A DNA stretch of 64,000 bases from Paractinoplanes toevensis (GCF_018332695.1 NZ_BOQN01000011.1:124001-188000), one strand, 5' to 3'. Shown: positions 45,903-55,918, counted from the stretch's first letter. The notes: generated by a model from the letters alone, not told the origin. Translations and numbers: made by a program.

Positions 45903-46787
45903 ATGTTCGTCGTCGACTCCCAGGTGCACATCTGGAAGGAGGAGACCCCGGACCGTCCGTGGGTCCCCGGTGCCCGCGAGCGGATCCGCCTCAACGGCCA
46001 CCGGGAGGACCCGTTCAGCTACGAGGAATGCCTCCAGCTGATGGACGAGGCCGGCGTCAACCGGGCGCTGATCCTTCCGCCGTCGTGGGAGGGCAACCGG
46101 ATCGACTACGCCCTGGAGGCCTGCGAGGCGTACCCGGAACGCTTCGGGATCATGGCGCGCATCCCGCAGAACAAGCCCGAGGAGGGTACGGCGATGCTGC
46201 GCGACTTCGCCCAGAACCCCTACATCAAGGGCACTCGCCTGACGTTCCACCGGCCGCAGGACCGCAACTGGATGATCGACGGCACCAACGACTGGTACTG
46301 GCCGATCGCCGAGGAACTGAACATCCCCACCATGGTGCACGCGCCGGTGTGGAAGGCCGAACTCGGCCAGATCGCCGGACGCCACCCCGGCCTGAAGATC
46401 ATCATTGACCACATGGGCATCATGGCTCGCTGCGTCGACGACGCCATCGGCTACTGGGTGCAGGAGACCGCCGACCTCTACGAGCACCCCAACATCTACG
46501 TCAAGGTCTCGGCCCTGCCCGGCTATTCGACCCAGCCCTTCCCCAACCTCAACATCGAGAAGTACGTGCGGGAAATGGTCGACAAGATGGGGCCGGAGCG
46601 CTGCTTCTGGGGCACCGACATCACCCGGCTGCTCGGCCACGGTCTCAGCTACGTCGAGACCATCGAGCAGTTCACCAAGCACTTCGACTTCACCCCCGAG
46701 GAGCTGGAGTGGATTATGGGCCGGGGCATCTGCGAGTGCCTGGACTGGCCCGTTGCTGATCCGGCTACGGCCGAGCCGGCGAAGTGA
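45903..46787 (+). CDS. Amidohydrolase-family TIM-barrel hydrolase (amidohydro_2 / LigI-like)
   Basis: 294 residues, amidohydro_2 family: VDSQVHIWKEE near the N-terminus (single His of the usual His-x-His pair, since Gln precedes it), VHAPVW, IIDHMGIMA and WGTDITRLLGHG with the metal-site Asp near 242. Relatives include lactonases such as LigI, sulfomuconolactone hydrolase and decarboxylases such as isatin or resorcylate-type enzymes. The reaction here is unknown; lactone hydrolysis or decarboxylation in aromatic catabolism is likely. The ribosome-binding site is AGGAAGG. Ends overlapping the ThDP gene. Confidence 0.85.
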   Translation: MFVVDSQVHIWKEETPDRPWVPGARERIRLNGHREDPFSYEECLQLMDEAGVNRALILPPSWEGNRIDYALEACEAYPERFGIMARIPQNKPEEGTAMLRDFAQNPYIKGTRLTFHRPQDRNWMIDGTNDWYWPIAEELNIPTMVHAPVWKAELGQIAGRHPGLKIIIDHMGIMARCVDDAIGYWVQETADLYEHPNIYVKVSALPGYSTQPFPNLNIEKYVREMVDKMGPERCFWGTDITRLLGHGLSYVETIEQFTKHFDFTPEELEWIMGRGICECLDWPVADPATAEPAK

Positions 46788-48454
46788 CCACCGGTACGGA
46801 CGGCGGCGACGCCGTCATCGACGCCCTGGCCGCGGCGGGGGCCGACTACGTCTTCTCCTCGCCCGGCTCGGAGTGGGCGCCGGTGTGGGAGTCGATCGCC
46901 CGGCGGCACCGCGACGGCCTGCCGTGCCCCTCGTACATCGATCTCACCCACGAGACCGTGGCCGTGGGCATGGCCACCGGCTACGGCCTGGTCACGCGCC
47001 GCGGCCAGGGTGTGCTGCTGCACGCCGGGCCCGGGCTGCTCCAGGGCTCGGTGGCCATCCACGGCGCGCTGCTGGCCGGCGTGCCGATGGTCGTCGCGTC
47101 GTCCGAGTCGACGACCTACGGCGACGGTCCGGGTCCCGACCCGGGCGGGCAGTGGTACCGCAATCTGTCCGTCGTCGGCGGACCGCACGTGCTGGCCGCG
47201 CCGTTCACCAAGTGGGCCAACCAGGCGGCCAGCGTGCACACGCTGCCGACCATGGTCACCCGGGCGATGGAGCTGGCATCGCGGGCACCGGCCGGTCCGG
47301 TCTACCTGAACATCCCCCTCGAAGTGCTGCTCGACCCGTGGGAATCCGAGCCGGTGCACCCGGTCGCGCCGCGCGGTGCCACCGTCAGCTCCCCGGCGGA
47401 CATCGCCGCGGTCGCCGAGCTGATTCGCGGCGCCACCAACCCGGTGATCGTCACCGAGACGGTCGGCCGGGAGGAGGGCGGGATGGACGCGCTCGTCGAC
47501 TTCGCCACCGCGTTCGGGATCCCGGTCGTCGAACCCAACTCGGCGGTGTGCGCGAACTTCCCCCGCGACCACGTGCTGCACGCCGGCGGCGATCTCGAGC
47601 CGTGGGTCGACGCGGCCGACCTGATCCTGCTGGTGAACTGCCGGGCGCCGTTCTACCCGCCGTCCCGGAAACCGGCCCGCGCCCGGATCGTGGTGATCGA
47701 CGACGTACCGCAGCGGCCGCACATCGTCTACCAGGTGCTGCGCGCCGACGCGTACCTCGAAGGGTCTGTTCCCGCGACGCTGCGTGAGCTGGCCGCCCAG
47801 GCCGGCCCGGCACCCACCCGGCCCGGAGTGGCCGACCACCACGCGATCGAGCTGGCGGCGGTCCGCGCCGCCGAGTCGCGCGCCCTCTCCGCCGAGGCGA
47901 TCGACCCCGTGCGGGTCGTGGCCGCCCTGCGGGAGCTGGCCGACGACGCGGTGTACGTCGACGAGACCATCACGCACAGCCGGGTCGTCCAGCGGCACCT
48001 GCGGCTCTCCCGGCCGGACACCTACTTCTACGTGCAGGGCGGGCTCGGCCAGGGCATCGCCGTGGCGCTCGGGGTGAAGCTGGCCGTGCCGGACCGGCCG
48101 GTCGTGCTGACCATCGGCGACGGCGCGTTCCTCTACAACCCGGTCATCCCCTCCCTGTCCGCCGCCCGGGAGAACGGGCTGCCGCTGCTCATCGTGGTCT
48201 TCAACAACCACGAGTACCGCTCGATGAAGATGAACCACCTGCGCTTCTACCCGCAGGGCGCGGCCGTGCAGACCGGCGAGTTCCTCGGCAACGACCTGTC
48301 CGGCCAGCCGTCGCTCTCGTCGTTCGCCGAACCGTTCGGCATGCACGGTGAGACCGTCACCACCGCCGCCGAGCTGGCCCCCGCACTCGACCGGGCGCTC
48401 AAGTCCGTGCGCACCGGCACCACCGCGATCGTCGACGTCCACGTCTCGCGCTGA
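46784..48454 (+). CDS. Thiamine-diphosphate-dependent enzyme (acetolactate-synthase-like / 2-oxoacid decarboxylase)
   Basis: 556 residues, the three-domain ThDP fold: N-terminal pyrimidine-binding domain with catalytic Glu in LTHETVAVGMATGYG (about 57), a middle domain (about 190-330), and a C-terminal cofactor domain with GDGAFLYNP and the NN of VVFNNHEYRS (metal and diphosphate motif). It lacks obvious signatures that fix it as acetolactate synthase, benzoylformate decarboxylase or others. In context it may decarboxylate or ligate a 2-oxoacid. The GTG start overlaps the amidohydrolase stop. Confidence 0.85.
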   Translation: MTTGTDGGDAVIDALAAAGADYVFSSPGSEWAPVWESIARRHRDGLPCPSYIDLTHETVAVGMATGYGLVTRRGQGVLLHAGPGLLQGSVAIHGALLAGVPMVVASSESTTYGDGPGPDPGGQWYRNLSVVGGPHVLAAPFTKWANQAASVHTLPTMVTRAMELASRAPAGPVYLNIPLEVLLDPWESEPVHPVAPRGATVSSPADIAAVAELIRGATNPVIVTETVGREEGGMDALVDFATAFGIPVVEPNSAVCANFPRDHVLHAGGDLEPWVDAADLILLVNCRAPFYPPSRKPARARIVVIDDVPQRPHIVYQVLRADAYLEGSVPATLRELAAQAGPAPTRPGVADHHAIELAAVRAAESRALSAEAIDPVRVVAALRELADDAVYVDETITHSRVVQRHLRLSRPDTYFYVQGGLGQGIAVALGVKLAVPDRPVVLTIGDGAFLYNPVIPSLSAARENGLPLLIVVFNNHEYRSMKMNHLRFYPQGAAVQTGEFLGNDLSGQPSLSSFAEPFGMHGETVTTAAELAPALDRALKSVRTGTTAIVDVHVSR

Positions 48455-48475
48455 CCTCCCCCTGGAGAACCACCG

Positions 48476-49522
48476 ATGCCCGTAGTGATCCCGGCTCCCG
48501 AGCTGCGTGACTTCGTCACGGCCCTGTTCACCTCCGCCGTCCCCGACCCCGCCCACGCCGCCACGATCACCGAGGTCCTGCTGTGGGCCAGCCTGCGCGG
48601 CGTCGACTCGCACGGCGTCGCCCGGGTGCCCCGCTACCTGGAACTTCTCGACTCCGGCGAGGCCAACGCGACGCCGGTGCTGAGCTTCACCGGCAGCGCC
48701 GCGGGGGTCGCCGTGCTGGACGCCGACCGGGCGCCCGGCCCGGTCGCGCTGACCGCCGCCGCCGCCGAGGCGATCAGCCGCGCGCGGGCCGGGGGCATCG
48801 GCGCGGTCGGCGTCCGCCGCACCGTCCACACCGGCGCGATCGGCTACTACACGTCGCAGATCGCCGCCGAGGGACTGATCGGCATCGCGTTCGTGGCCGG
48901 CATGCCCAACATGAGCTACCCCGGCGTCACCGGGGCCGCGGTCGCCACCAGCCCGCTCGCCATCTCGGTGCCGGCCGCTCCCGGCCGGCCGCCGGTGCTG
49001 CTGGACATGGCCACCGCCGGCATCGCGCTCGGCAAGATCGCCCAGTACCGCAACGCCGGCCGCCAGCTCCCCGAGGGCGTGGCGGCGACCGCCGACGGCA
49101 CCCCGACCACGGACCCGGCGCTGGCCAAGATGCCGTTGCCGCTGGGCGGGGCCAAGGGCGCCGGCATGTCACTGGTGTTCGAGCTGCTCACCAGCGTCCT
49201 GGTAGGCGCGCCGATCGTGTCGTCGTTCCATTCCGACGACCCGCAGGGCCGCGTCCACCGCCAGAACGCCCTGATCATCGCCCTCGACCCGGCCGCCTTC
49301 GGCGACCCCGTCTCGTTCGTCGAGGCGGTCACCGCGACCCTCGACACCCTGCACGGCCTCCCGAAGGCCGCGGAGGACGACATCCGCTACCCCGGCGAGC
49401 ACAGCGCCGGCGTGGCCGCATCCCGAGCCGCGAACGGCATCCCGGTCAACCCGAAGGTGTGGGCCGAACTAGAGCTCGCAGCCGACAAGTTCGGCGTCGC
49501 CCTTCCTGCACCGGCACGTTGA
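48476..49522 (+). CDS. Malate/L-lactate dehydrogenase family oxidoreductase (Ldh2-type)
   Basis: 348 residues of the NAD(P)-dependent Ldh2/YlbC/ComC family: RGVDSHGVARVPRYLELL (about 42-59, catalytic-region His), GIGAVGVRRTVHTGAIGYY, PNMSYPGVTGAAVATSPLAISVP, LLDMATAGIALGKI and LGGAKGAGMSLVFELL. Members reduce 2-oxoacids (malate, sulfolactate, ureidoglycolate, lactate). Directly after the ThDP enzyme and together with LhgO it points to 2-hydroxyacid/2-oxoacid interconversion in this pathway. Its end faces the SMI1-like gene across 11 bases. Confidence 0.9.
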   Translation: MPVVIPAPELRDFVTALFTSAVPDPAHAATITEVLLWASLRGVDSHGVARVPRYLELLDSGEANATPVLSFTGSAAGVAVLDADRAPGPVALTAAAAEAISRARAGGIGAVGVRRTVHTGAIGYYTSQIAAEGLIGIAFVAGMPNMSYPGVTGAAVATSPLAISVPAAPGRPPVLLDMATAGIALGKIAQYRNAGRQLPEGVAATADGTPTTDPALAKMPLPLGGAKGAGMSLVFELLTSVLVGAPIVSSFHSDDPQGRVHRQNALIIALDPAAFGDPVSFVEAVTATLDTLHGLPKAAEDDIRYPGEHSAGVAASRAANGIPVNPKVWAELELAADKFGVALPAPAR

Positions 49523-49533
49523 GGGGTCAAGGG

Positions 49534-50154
49534 TCAGAGGAAGTCACGCCAGAACGGCACGGTCGCGATCGGGTTCCAGCCCTGATCTGTCCTGTCCATA
49601 CCCGGGCCGCCGAACTCCTGATGGATGTAGTCGACCAGTTCCGTGCCGTAGTAGATGATGTCGGTCTGCACGATCGACAGGACCGGGTGCCCGGCGGTTC
49701 CGCGCCCGCCGGGCAGGAACCGATGTCCGTAGATGGGTACCAGCCGTGGCGCCTGCGCCAGTTTCACCCGTGCTTTCTCCAACGCCTCGTCCCGGCCCGC
49801 CGGGCGATCGCCCCAGGTGTCGTGCCACACCGCGTTGTGTTCCACGTCGAAGAGCACGCCCTCGGCCGGCAAATCCAGGCGCTCGCGAATGGCGCCGGGA
49901 CTGCCGTCGCGCCACTCCGGCCAGGGCCTGTCCCACGCATAGGAGACGCCCTCCTCCGGCTCGAACGGGACATTCACCGGCAGCCCCGCCGCAAGGAACG
50001 CCCGGTGGTCATCGGCGAACTCAAAGCCGTACGTCCTCTCGATGCGGTCGAACTCCGCATCCGTCAAGCCCGGCGCAATCTCGCAACACCCGGTCCGCGC
50101 GAGCCGACGCGCCGCCTCCCGGCCCAGTCGGGCCCCTTCACCAGCTTTGATCAC
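49534..50154 (-). CDS. SMI1/KNR4-like protein
   Basis: 206 residues. The region LTDAEFDRIERTYGFEFADDHRAFLAAGLPVN (about 26-57) followed by WPEWRDGSPGAIRERLD, then LVPIYGHRFLPGG and HPVLSIVQTDIIYYGTELVDYIHQEFGG, matches the SMI1/KNR4 (SUKH) fold. Bacterial members are often immunity proteins of polymorphic toxins; no toxin gene is adjacent, so it may be an orphan. The GTG start at 50154 was chosen because homology begins there. The adjacent divergent gene at 50207 is also an orphan. Confidence 0.65.
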   Translation of the reverse strand: MIKAGEGARLGREAARRLARTGCCEIAPGLTDAEFDRIERTYGFEFADDHRAFLAAGLPVNVPFEPEEGVSYAWDRPWPEWRDGSPGAIRERLDLPAEGVLFDVEHNAVWHDTWGDRPAGRDEALEKARVKLAQAPRLVPIYGHRFLPGGRGTAGHPVLSIVQTDIIYYGTELVDYIHQEFGGPGMDRTDQGWNPIATVPFWRDFL

Positions 50155-50206
50155 GCCGGCACGATATTGCTTCGGGCCGGCCGGGATAAACCAATATCCT
50201 GCTGCC

Positions 50207-50755
50207 GTGACCGGCTGTGCGGCGCGTCCGCTGCTTTTCCTCGACGTTGACGGACCCCTCATTCCGTTCGGTGGGACACCGGAGCAATACCCCACTTGGG
50301 AGATGGGCGCTGAACCACGACAGGCCGGCTCGAATCCACTTCTGGGCAGGATCAATCCCGGACACGGACCCCGGTTGACGGCGCTACGGTGCGATCTGGT
50401 CTGGGCCACGACCTGGATGGACGATGCGAACGAGGACATCGCGCCGCGGATCGGCCTGCCGCGGCTGGCAGTGGTGATCTGGCCGGAGCCGACCGACATC
50501 GACGAGCAGGACGAGCGGAGCGGGCTGCACTGGAAGACCCGTGCCCTCGTCGATTGGGCAGGAGGCCGCCCTTTCGCCTGGGTCGACGACGAAATCACGG
50601 ACACCGACCGAGCTTGGGTTTCAGCACACCATCCAGGACGCGCCCTGCTTCGTCGCGTCGACCCCCGTCGGGGCCTCACCGATGCTGACTACGTCGCACT
50701 CGAGGACTGGCTGCACACTCGGCAAGTCGACGCGTCCGGTGTGACGGGCGTGTGA
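50207..50755 (+). CDS. HAD-like domain protein of unknown function
   Basis: 182 residues. The N-terminal LLFLDVDGPLIPFGG (about 8-22) matches the HAD motif I (DxDG). WATTWMDDANEDIAPRIGL and FAWVDDEITDTDRAW (motif IV-like acidic pair) fit the actinobacterial HAD-domain family. A conserved Trp-rich middle is present. Substrate unknown. The GTG at 50207 is the likely start; the longer upstream frame is antisense to the SMI1-like gene. Confidence 0.65.
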   Translation: MTGCAARPLLFLDVDGPLIPFGGTPEQYPTWEMGAEPRQAGSNPLLGRINPGHGPRLTALRCDLVWATTWMDDANEDIAPRIGLPRLAVVIWPEPTDIDEQDERSGLHWKTRALVDWAGGRPFAWVDDEITDTDRAWVSAHHPGRALLRRVDPRRGLTDADYVALEDWLHTRQVDASGVTGV

Positions 50756-50779
50756 CTGTCTCTTCCGTACGCTGGGCCG

Positions 50780-51439
50780 GTGAGAGTCCTGGTGGTGGAG
50801 GACCATGCCCGGCTCGCCGAATCGGTGGCGCGGGTGCTGCGGCGCGAAGGCATGGCGGTCGACGTCGCGTACGACGGGAGCGCGGCGCTCGACCGCACCG
50901 CCGAGACCGACTACGACGTGGTCGTCCTGGACCGTGACCTGCCGGGCGTGCCCGGCGACGAGGTGTGCCGGCGGCTGATGCGGGAACCGTTGCGCACCCG
51001 GGTGCTCATGCTGACCGCGGCCGCCACCATCGCCGACCGGGTGCAGGGCCTCACCATCGGTGCGGACGACTACCTGCCCAAACCGTTCGCCTATCCCGAG
51101 CTGGTGGCCCGCATCCGGGCCCTCGGCCGCCGCGCCCAGCCGGCTGTCCCGCCCATCCTGGAACACGGCGACCTGACCCTCGACGCGGCGCGCCGGGTCG
51201 CCACCCGGGCCGGGACGCGGCTCGCGCTCAACCCCAAGGAGCTGGGCGTGCTGGAGTGCCTGCTGGCCGCCCGGGGCCGGGTGGTCTCCGCCGAGGAGCT
51301 GCTGGAGCGGGTGTGGGATTCCGCCGCCGACCCGTTCACCAACACGGTGAAGACCACCATGAACCGGCTGCGCGCGAAGCTGGGTGATCCGCCGGTGATC
51401 GAGACGGTCGCCCGCGCCGGCTACCGGATCCCGGCATGA
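50780..51439 (+). CDS. OmpR-family response regulator
   Basis: 219 residues. Receiver domain (1-115): VVEDHARLAESVARVL, acceptor Asp in VVLDRDLPG (Asp51), Thr in MLTAAAT and Lys in LPKPFAYPE. C-terminal winged helix (about 125-219): LALNPKELGVLECLLAARGRVVSAEELLERVWD. It starts at GTG 50780 and overlaps the kinase gene by 4 bases. The adjacent MacAB-type efflux genes are the likely targets. Confidence 0.95.
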   Translation: MRVLVVEDHARLAESVARVLRREGMAVDVAYDGSAALDRTAETDYDVVVLDRDLPGVPGDEVCRRLMREPLRTRVLMLTAAATIADRVQGLTIGADDYLPKPFAYPELVARIRALGRRAQPAVPPILEHGDLTLDAARRVATRAGTRLALNPKELGVLECLLAARGRVVSAEELLERVWDSAADPFTNTVKTTMNRLRAKLGDPPVIETVARAGYRIPA

Positions 51440-52575
51440 CGGTCCGGCTGCGCCTCACCCTCCTCTACGGTCTGCTGTTCCTGTTCTCCGGTGCCGTCCT
51501 GCTGGCCATCACCTACCTGCTGGTGGCGCACGGCGGCGCGAGCGTCCTGATGTCCTCGGCCAGCACGACCCCGACCGGGCAGACCGCCACCACCTATCTC
51601 GTGGGTGGCCTGCCGGACGGCGGGCAACTGCCCGCGGCGGAACAGCGGGTCACCGAGGTGCTCCAGCAGATGGCCGCCCAGCAGAAGGCCGACTTCCTGC
51701 ATCAACTGCTGGCCAAGTCCGGGCTGGCACTCGCCGTCATGGCGGTCGTCTCGGCCGTTCTCGGCTGGCTGATGGCCGGGCGGGTGCTGCGGCCGGTGCG
51801 GACCATGGCGACCAGCATCCAGCGGATCTCGGCGCGCAACGCGCACGAGCGGCTGGCTCTCGCCGGGCCGCGCGACGAGTTCAAGAACCTGGCCGACACC
51901 GTCGACGGGCTGCTCGGCCGGTTGTCGGCGGCGCTCGACTCGCACCGGCGGTTCGTCGCCAACGCCGCTCACGAGCTGCGCACCCCGCTGACCCTGGAAC
52001 GCGCCCTGCTGGAGGAGACCGTCCTCGACCCGGACGCGACGGCCGCCGACTTCCGGGCCCAGTTCGCGGAACTCATGGTGGTGAGTGACCAGCAGGCCCG
52101 GCTCCTCGACGCGCTGCTCGTACTGGCGACCAGCGAGCGTGGCCTCGACCGGCGGGAGAGCATCGACCTGGCCGAGCTGACCGGTGAGGTGTTGCGGGCC
52201 GCCGGACCGCGGACGACCGGGCTGACCGTCGTGGCCGACCTCCGGCCCGCCCGGGTCACCGGCGACCCGGCCCTCGTCCAGCGTCTGGTGGCCAACCTGA
52301 TCGACAACGCGGCCGGCTACAACGTGCCGGGCGGGCGGATCGAGGTGGCCACCGGCGACGGTGCCCTCTCGGTGACCAACACCGGGCCCGCGGTGCCGCC
52401 GGAGATGGTGGACCGGCTGCTCAGCCCGTTCCAGCGGCTCGAACGGACCGGCGACGACGGCCACCACGGGCTCGGACTGTCCATCGTGCAAGCCATTGCG
52501 GTGGCCCATTCCGCCGAATTGACCGTACGCGCCCGGCCGGCCGGTGGGCTCGCGATCGGTGTGTCCTTCCTGTGA
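51436..52575 (+). CDS. Sensor histidine kinase
   Basis: 379 residues: two membrane helices (about 7-30 and about 95-115) enclosing an extracytoplasmic sensor loop of about 65 residues, a HAMP segment (GRVLRPVRTMATSIQRIS), HisKA with FVANAAHELRTPLT (His near 180), and a shortened HATPase (NLIDNAAGYN, HHGLGLSIVQAI). The loop contains SSASTTPTGQTATTYL and no clear ligand site. Partner of the regulator before it. Followed within 25 bases by a lipoprotein gene, so the system probably senses an envelope stress or antibiotic. Confidence 0.93.
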   Translation: MTVRLRLTLLYGLLFLFSGAVLLAITYLLVAHGGASVLMSSASTTPTGQTATTYLVGGLPDGGQLPAAEQRVTEVLQQMAAQQKADFLHQLLAKSGLALAVMAVVSAVLGWLMAGRVLRPVRTMATSIQRISARNAHERLALAGPRDEFKNLADTVDGLLGRLSAALDSHRRFVANAAHELRTPLTLERALLEETVLDPDATAADFRAQFAELMVVSDQQARLLDALLVLATSERGLDRRESIDLAELTGEVLRAAGPRTTGLTVVADLRPARVTGDPALVQRLVANLIDNAAGYNVPGGRIEVATGDGALSVTNTGPAVPPEMVDRLLSPFQRLERTGDDGHHGLGLSIVQAIAVAHSAELTVRARPAGGLAIGVSFL

Positions 52576-52600
52576 CCGGTCGAAGCGTAGAACAATACCC

Positions 52601-53104
52601 ATGCCGATATCTACGAAAGTGTTTCTCCCTGCCATTCTGCTCGGTTTCCTGATCGCCGGATGCGGCCATGACGCCGCGGCCGGTCCGGACGGCGACGCCG
52701 ACCTCCAGCAGTCCCTCGCGTACGCGGATTGCATGCGGTCCAGCGGCGTCCCGAACTTCCCTGATCCGGTGGGCAACGGAAACGGAGTCGAGGTCAGCGT
52801 CCCGAAGGGAGTCGACGAGGCTGATCTGGCCAAGGCCGAGGAAGCCTGCCGGGACAAGCTCCCGCAGGGCGTGGCCGAAGACCAGGACGGCGGCGGCGTC
52901 GACTCGGCCGAGCTCGCCGACTGGACGAAATGTATGCGCGCGAAACTGCCGACTTTCCCGGACCCGACGGTCAGTGGAAATACCATCACCGTCACCCTGA
53001 AAGGGACCGGGATCAGGAGTGACTCCGCCGAATACGAAAAGGCCCGGAAGTCCTGCGAATCGCATTCCCCGGGCGGTTCCCTGCGGACGGTGGGCGAACA
53101 GTGA
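52601..53104 (+). CDS. Secreted lipoprotein of unknown function
   Basis: 167 residues. Signal peptide with lipobox LIAGC (lipidated Cys at about 21). The mature part shows two CMRxxxxPxFPDP-like units: ADCMRSSGVPNFPDPVG and TKCMRAKLPTFPDPTV, both with Cys-Met-Arg and Phe-Pro-Asp-Pro. This doubled motif is common in actinobacterial lipoproteins next to MacAB-type efflux operons; function unknown. The ATG at 52601 fits the signal peptide. Overlaps the adaptor gene by 4 bases (GTGA). Confidence 0.8.
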   Translation: MPISTKVFLPAILLGFLIAGCGHDAAAGPDGDADLQQSLAYADCMRSSGVPNFPDPVGNGNGVEVSVPKGVDEADLAKAEEACRDKLPQGVAEDQDGGGVDSAELADWTKCMRAKLPTFPDPTVSGNTITVTLKGTGIRSDSAEYEKARKSCESHSPGGSLRTVGEQ

Positions 53105-54077
53105 GAAAGCGCCGATGGCTGATCTTGCCGGCCGTGACGGTATGCCTGGGCGCCGGGCTGTGCGGCTGTCGCGACGCCGGCCCGGCGAGCGTCGCACCCA
53201 CCGCCGCCCCGGCCACCACCACGGTGGAGCGGCGGACCCTGACCCGCGGCGAGAAGGTCGGTGGCACCCTGGGCTTCGGCCCGGCGTTCCCGGTGCCGGC
53301 CGCGCCGGGCGGCGGCGGCCTGATCACCTGGCTGCCCGCCGAGGGTGCCGTCGTCGAGCGCGGTGACACCGTCTACCGGGTCGACCAGGTGCGGGTTCCG
53401 CTGCTCTACGGGTCGATCCCGGCCTACCGGACACTGTCGGCCGGCAGCGAGGGCGACGACGTGGAACAGCTCGAACGCAACCTCGCCGCCCTCGGCTACA
53501 CCGGGTTCACGGTCGACGACGACTACACCGCGGCCACCGCCGACGCGGTGCGCCGGTGGCAGAAAGATCTGGGCCGGGGCCGGACCGGTGTGGTGCGGGC
53601 GGGCGACGCCGTGGTGGCGGCGGGGGCCCGTCGCGTCGCGGCGGTCACCGGCCTGCCGGGCACCGCCGCGGCCGGGATCCTGCTCAGGTGGACCGGCACC
53701 ACCCGGGTCGTCGACGTCGACCTGGACCTCGACTACGCCGACCTGGTCAAGCCGGGCGCCGCCGCGACCGTCGAACTGCCGGACGGCAGCACGGTGCCGG
53801 CCCGGGTCACCCGCATCGGCGCACCAGCGGCCAAGACCCTGCCGGTCGAGCTGAGCGTGCCGGAGGGGAAGAACCTCGGCAAGGTCTCCGTCACGATCAC
53901 CACCGAGACCCGGCGGGACGTTCTCGCCGTACCCGTCAATGCCCTGGTCGCCCGGCCCGGCGGCGGCTACGCCGTGGTGGCCGGCACCGGCACCCTGCCG
54001 GTAACCACCGGGATGTTCGCCGACGGCTACGTCGAGGTGTCGGGCGTCAGCGAGGGCCTCACGGTGGGGGTTCCGCG

Positions 54078-54081
<4 letters not shown>
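53101..54081 (+). CDS. MacA/HlyD-type efflux adaptor with peptidoglycan-binding domain
   Basis: 326 residues. Signal peptide with a lipobox-like GLCGC; the Cys is near residue 23. It then has a barrel-sandwich half ([23 protein letters not shown], about 80-102), an inserted PG_binding_1 unit ([19 protein letters not shown], about 117-135, then [17 protein letters not shown]), a second barrel part and a membrane-proximal domain ([21 protein letters not shown]). This arrangement links a MacB-like permease to peptidoglycan in actinobacteria. Starts at GTG 53101 in the lipoprotein stop region; overlaps the ATPase gene by 4 bases. Confidence 0.87.
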
Positions 54082-54730
<649 letters not shown>

Positions 54731-54734
<4 letters not shown>

Positions 54735-55918
54735 GGCCCGCTCGGTTGTCGCCGCCGGACGTCGTACGCGTAGCCGGTTTCGGTCTTCGTTCCCGTCCGT
54801 TGCGGGTGGTCCTTTCGGCGCTGGGCATCGCGATCGGGATCGCGGCGATGGTCGGCGTGGTCGGCATCTCCGCGTCATCCACCCACGAGCTCGACCGGCG
54901 GCTCAGCGCGTTCGGCACCAACCTGCTGACCGTCGCGCCCGGCGAGTCGGTCGGCGGCCGGAGCGCGCACCTGCCGGGCACCGCGCTCGGCATGATCGCG
55001 GCGATGCCGGGCGTCGAGACGGTCTCCGCCGTCGGCCGCACCGGCGCCCGGGTCTACCGCAACGACCACCTGCCGGCCGAGCAGACCGGCGGCATCACCG
55101 TCTTCGCGGCCCGGGTCGACCTGCCGGCGGTGGCCGGGATCCGGCTGACCTCGGGGGCCTGGCTCACCGAGGCGACCGCGAGTTTCCCGGCCGTGGTGCT
55201 GGGCCGGGCGGCGGCGGAGCACCTCGCGGTGTTCCGGACCGGCCCGGACGAGCTGGTCTGGCTCGGCGGCCGCTGGTTCACCGTGGTGGGCGTCCTGGCC
55301 GCGAACGACCTGATCACCGATCTGGACTACGGCGCGTTCGTCGGCTGGCCGGAGGCGTCGGCCGAGCTGGCCTTCGACGGCCGGCCGACCACGATCTACA
55401 CCCGCGCTCGCGAGGACGCCGTGACGACCGTGCAGCCGCTGCTCGGCGCCACCGCCAACCCGGAGGACCCGGGCGAGGTCGACGTCTCCCGGCCGTCCGA
55501 CATCCTCGCCGCCCGGCAGGAGACGTCGCAGACGCTGGGCGCCCTGCTGCTCGGCCTGGGCGTGGTGGCGCTGCTGGTCGGCGGGATCGGGGTGGCCAAC
55601 ACGATGGTCATCTCGGTGCTGGAACGTCGCTCGGAGATCGGGCTGCGCCGCGCTCTCGGCGCCACCCGGGGCCAGATCCGCACCCAGTTCCTGTCCGAGG
55701 CGCTGCTGCTCTCGCTGCTCGGCGGGGCCGGCGGGGTGGTGCTCGGGATCGGCGTCACGGCGGTCTTCGCCACCGTCCAGTCGTGGACGACGGTGGTGCC
55801 GCCGTGGGCAATGGCCGGCGGCATCGGCGCCACCCTGGTGATCGGCGGGATCTCCGGTTTCTATCCGGCGGTGCGGGCCGCCCGGATGTCACCCACCGAG
55901 GCCCTCGCCACCGGGTAG
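54731..55918 (+). CDS. MacB-type ABC transporter permease (FtsX-like)
   Basis: 395 residues with the MacB layout: one N-terminal helix (about 22-42, [19 protein letters not shown]), an extracytoplasmic MacB_PCD domain (about 45-265), and three C-terminal helices (FtsX domain, [32 protein letters not shown], final helices to about 385). It exports an unknown substrate, perhaps an antimicrobial, or acts in envelope signalling. The end overlaps the convergent MarR gene by 30 bases. Confidence 0.93.

Noticed and set aside
49534..50154. SMI1-like gene as part of a toxin-immunity pair
   Set aside because: No toxin, Rhs or secretion gene lies next to it in the window, so immunity function cannot be supported.
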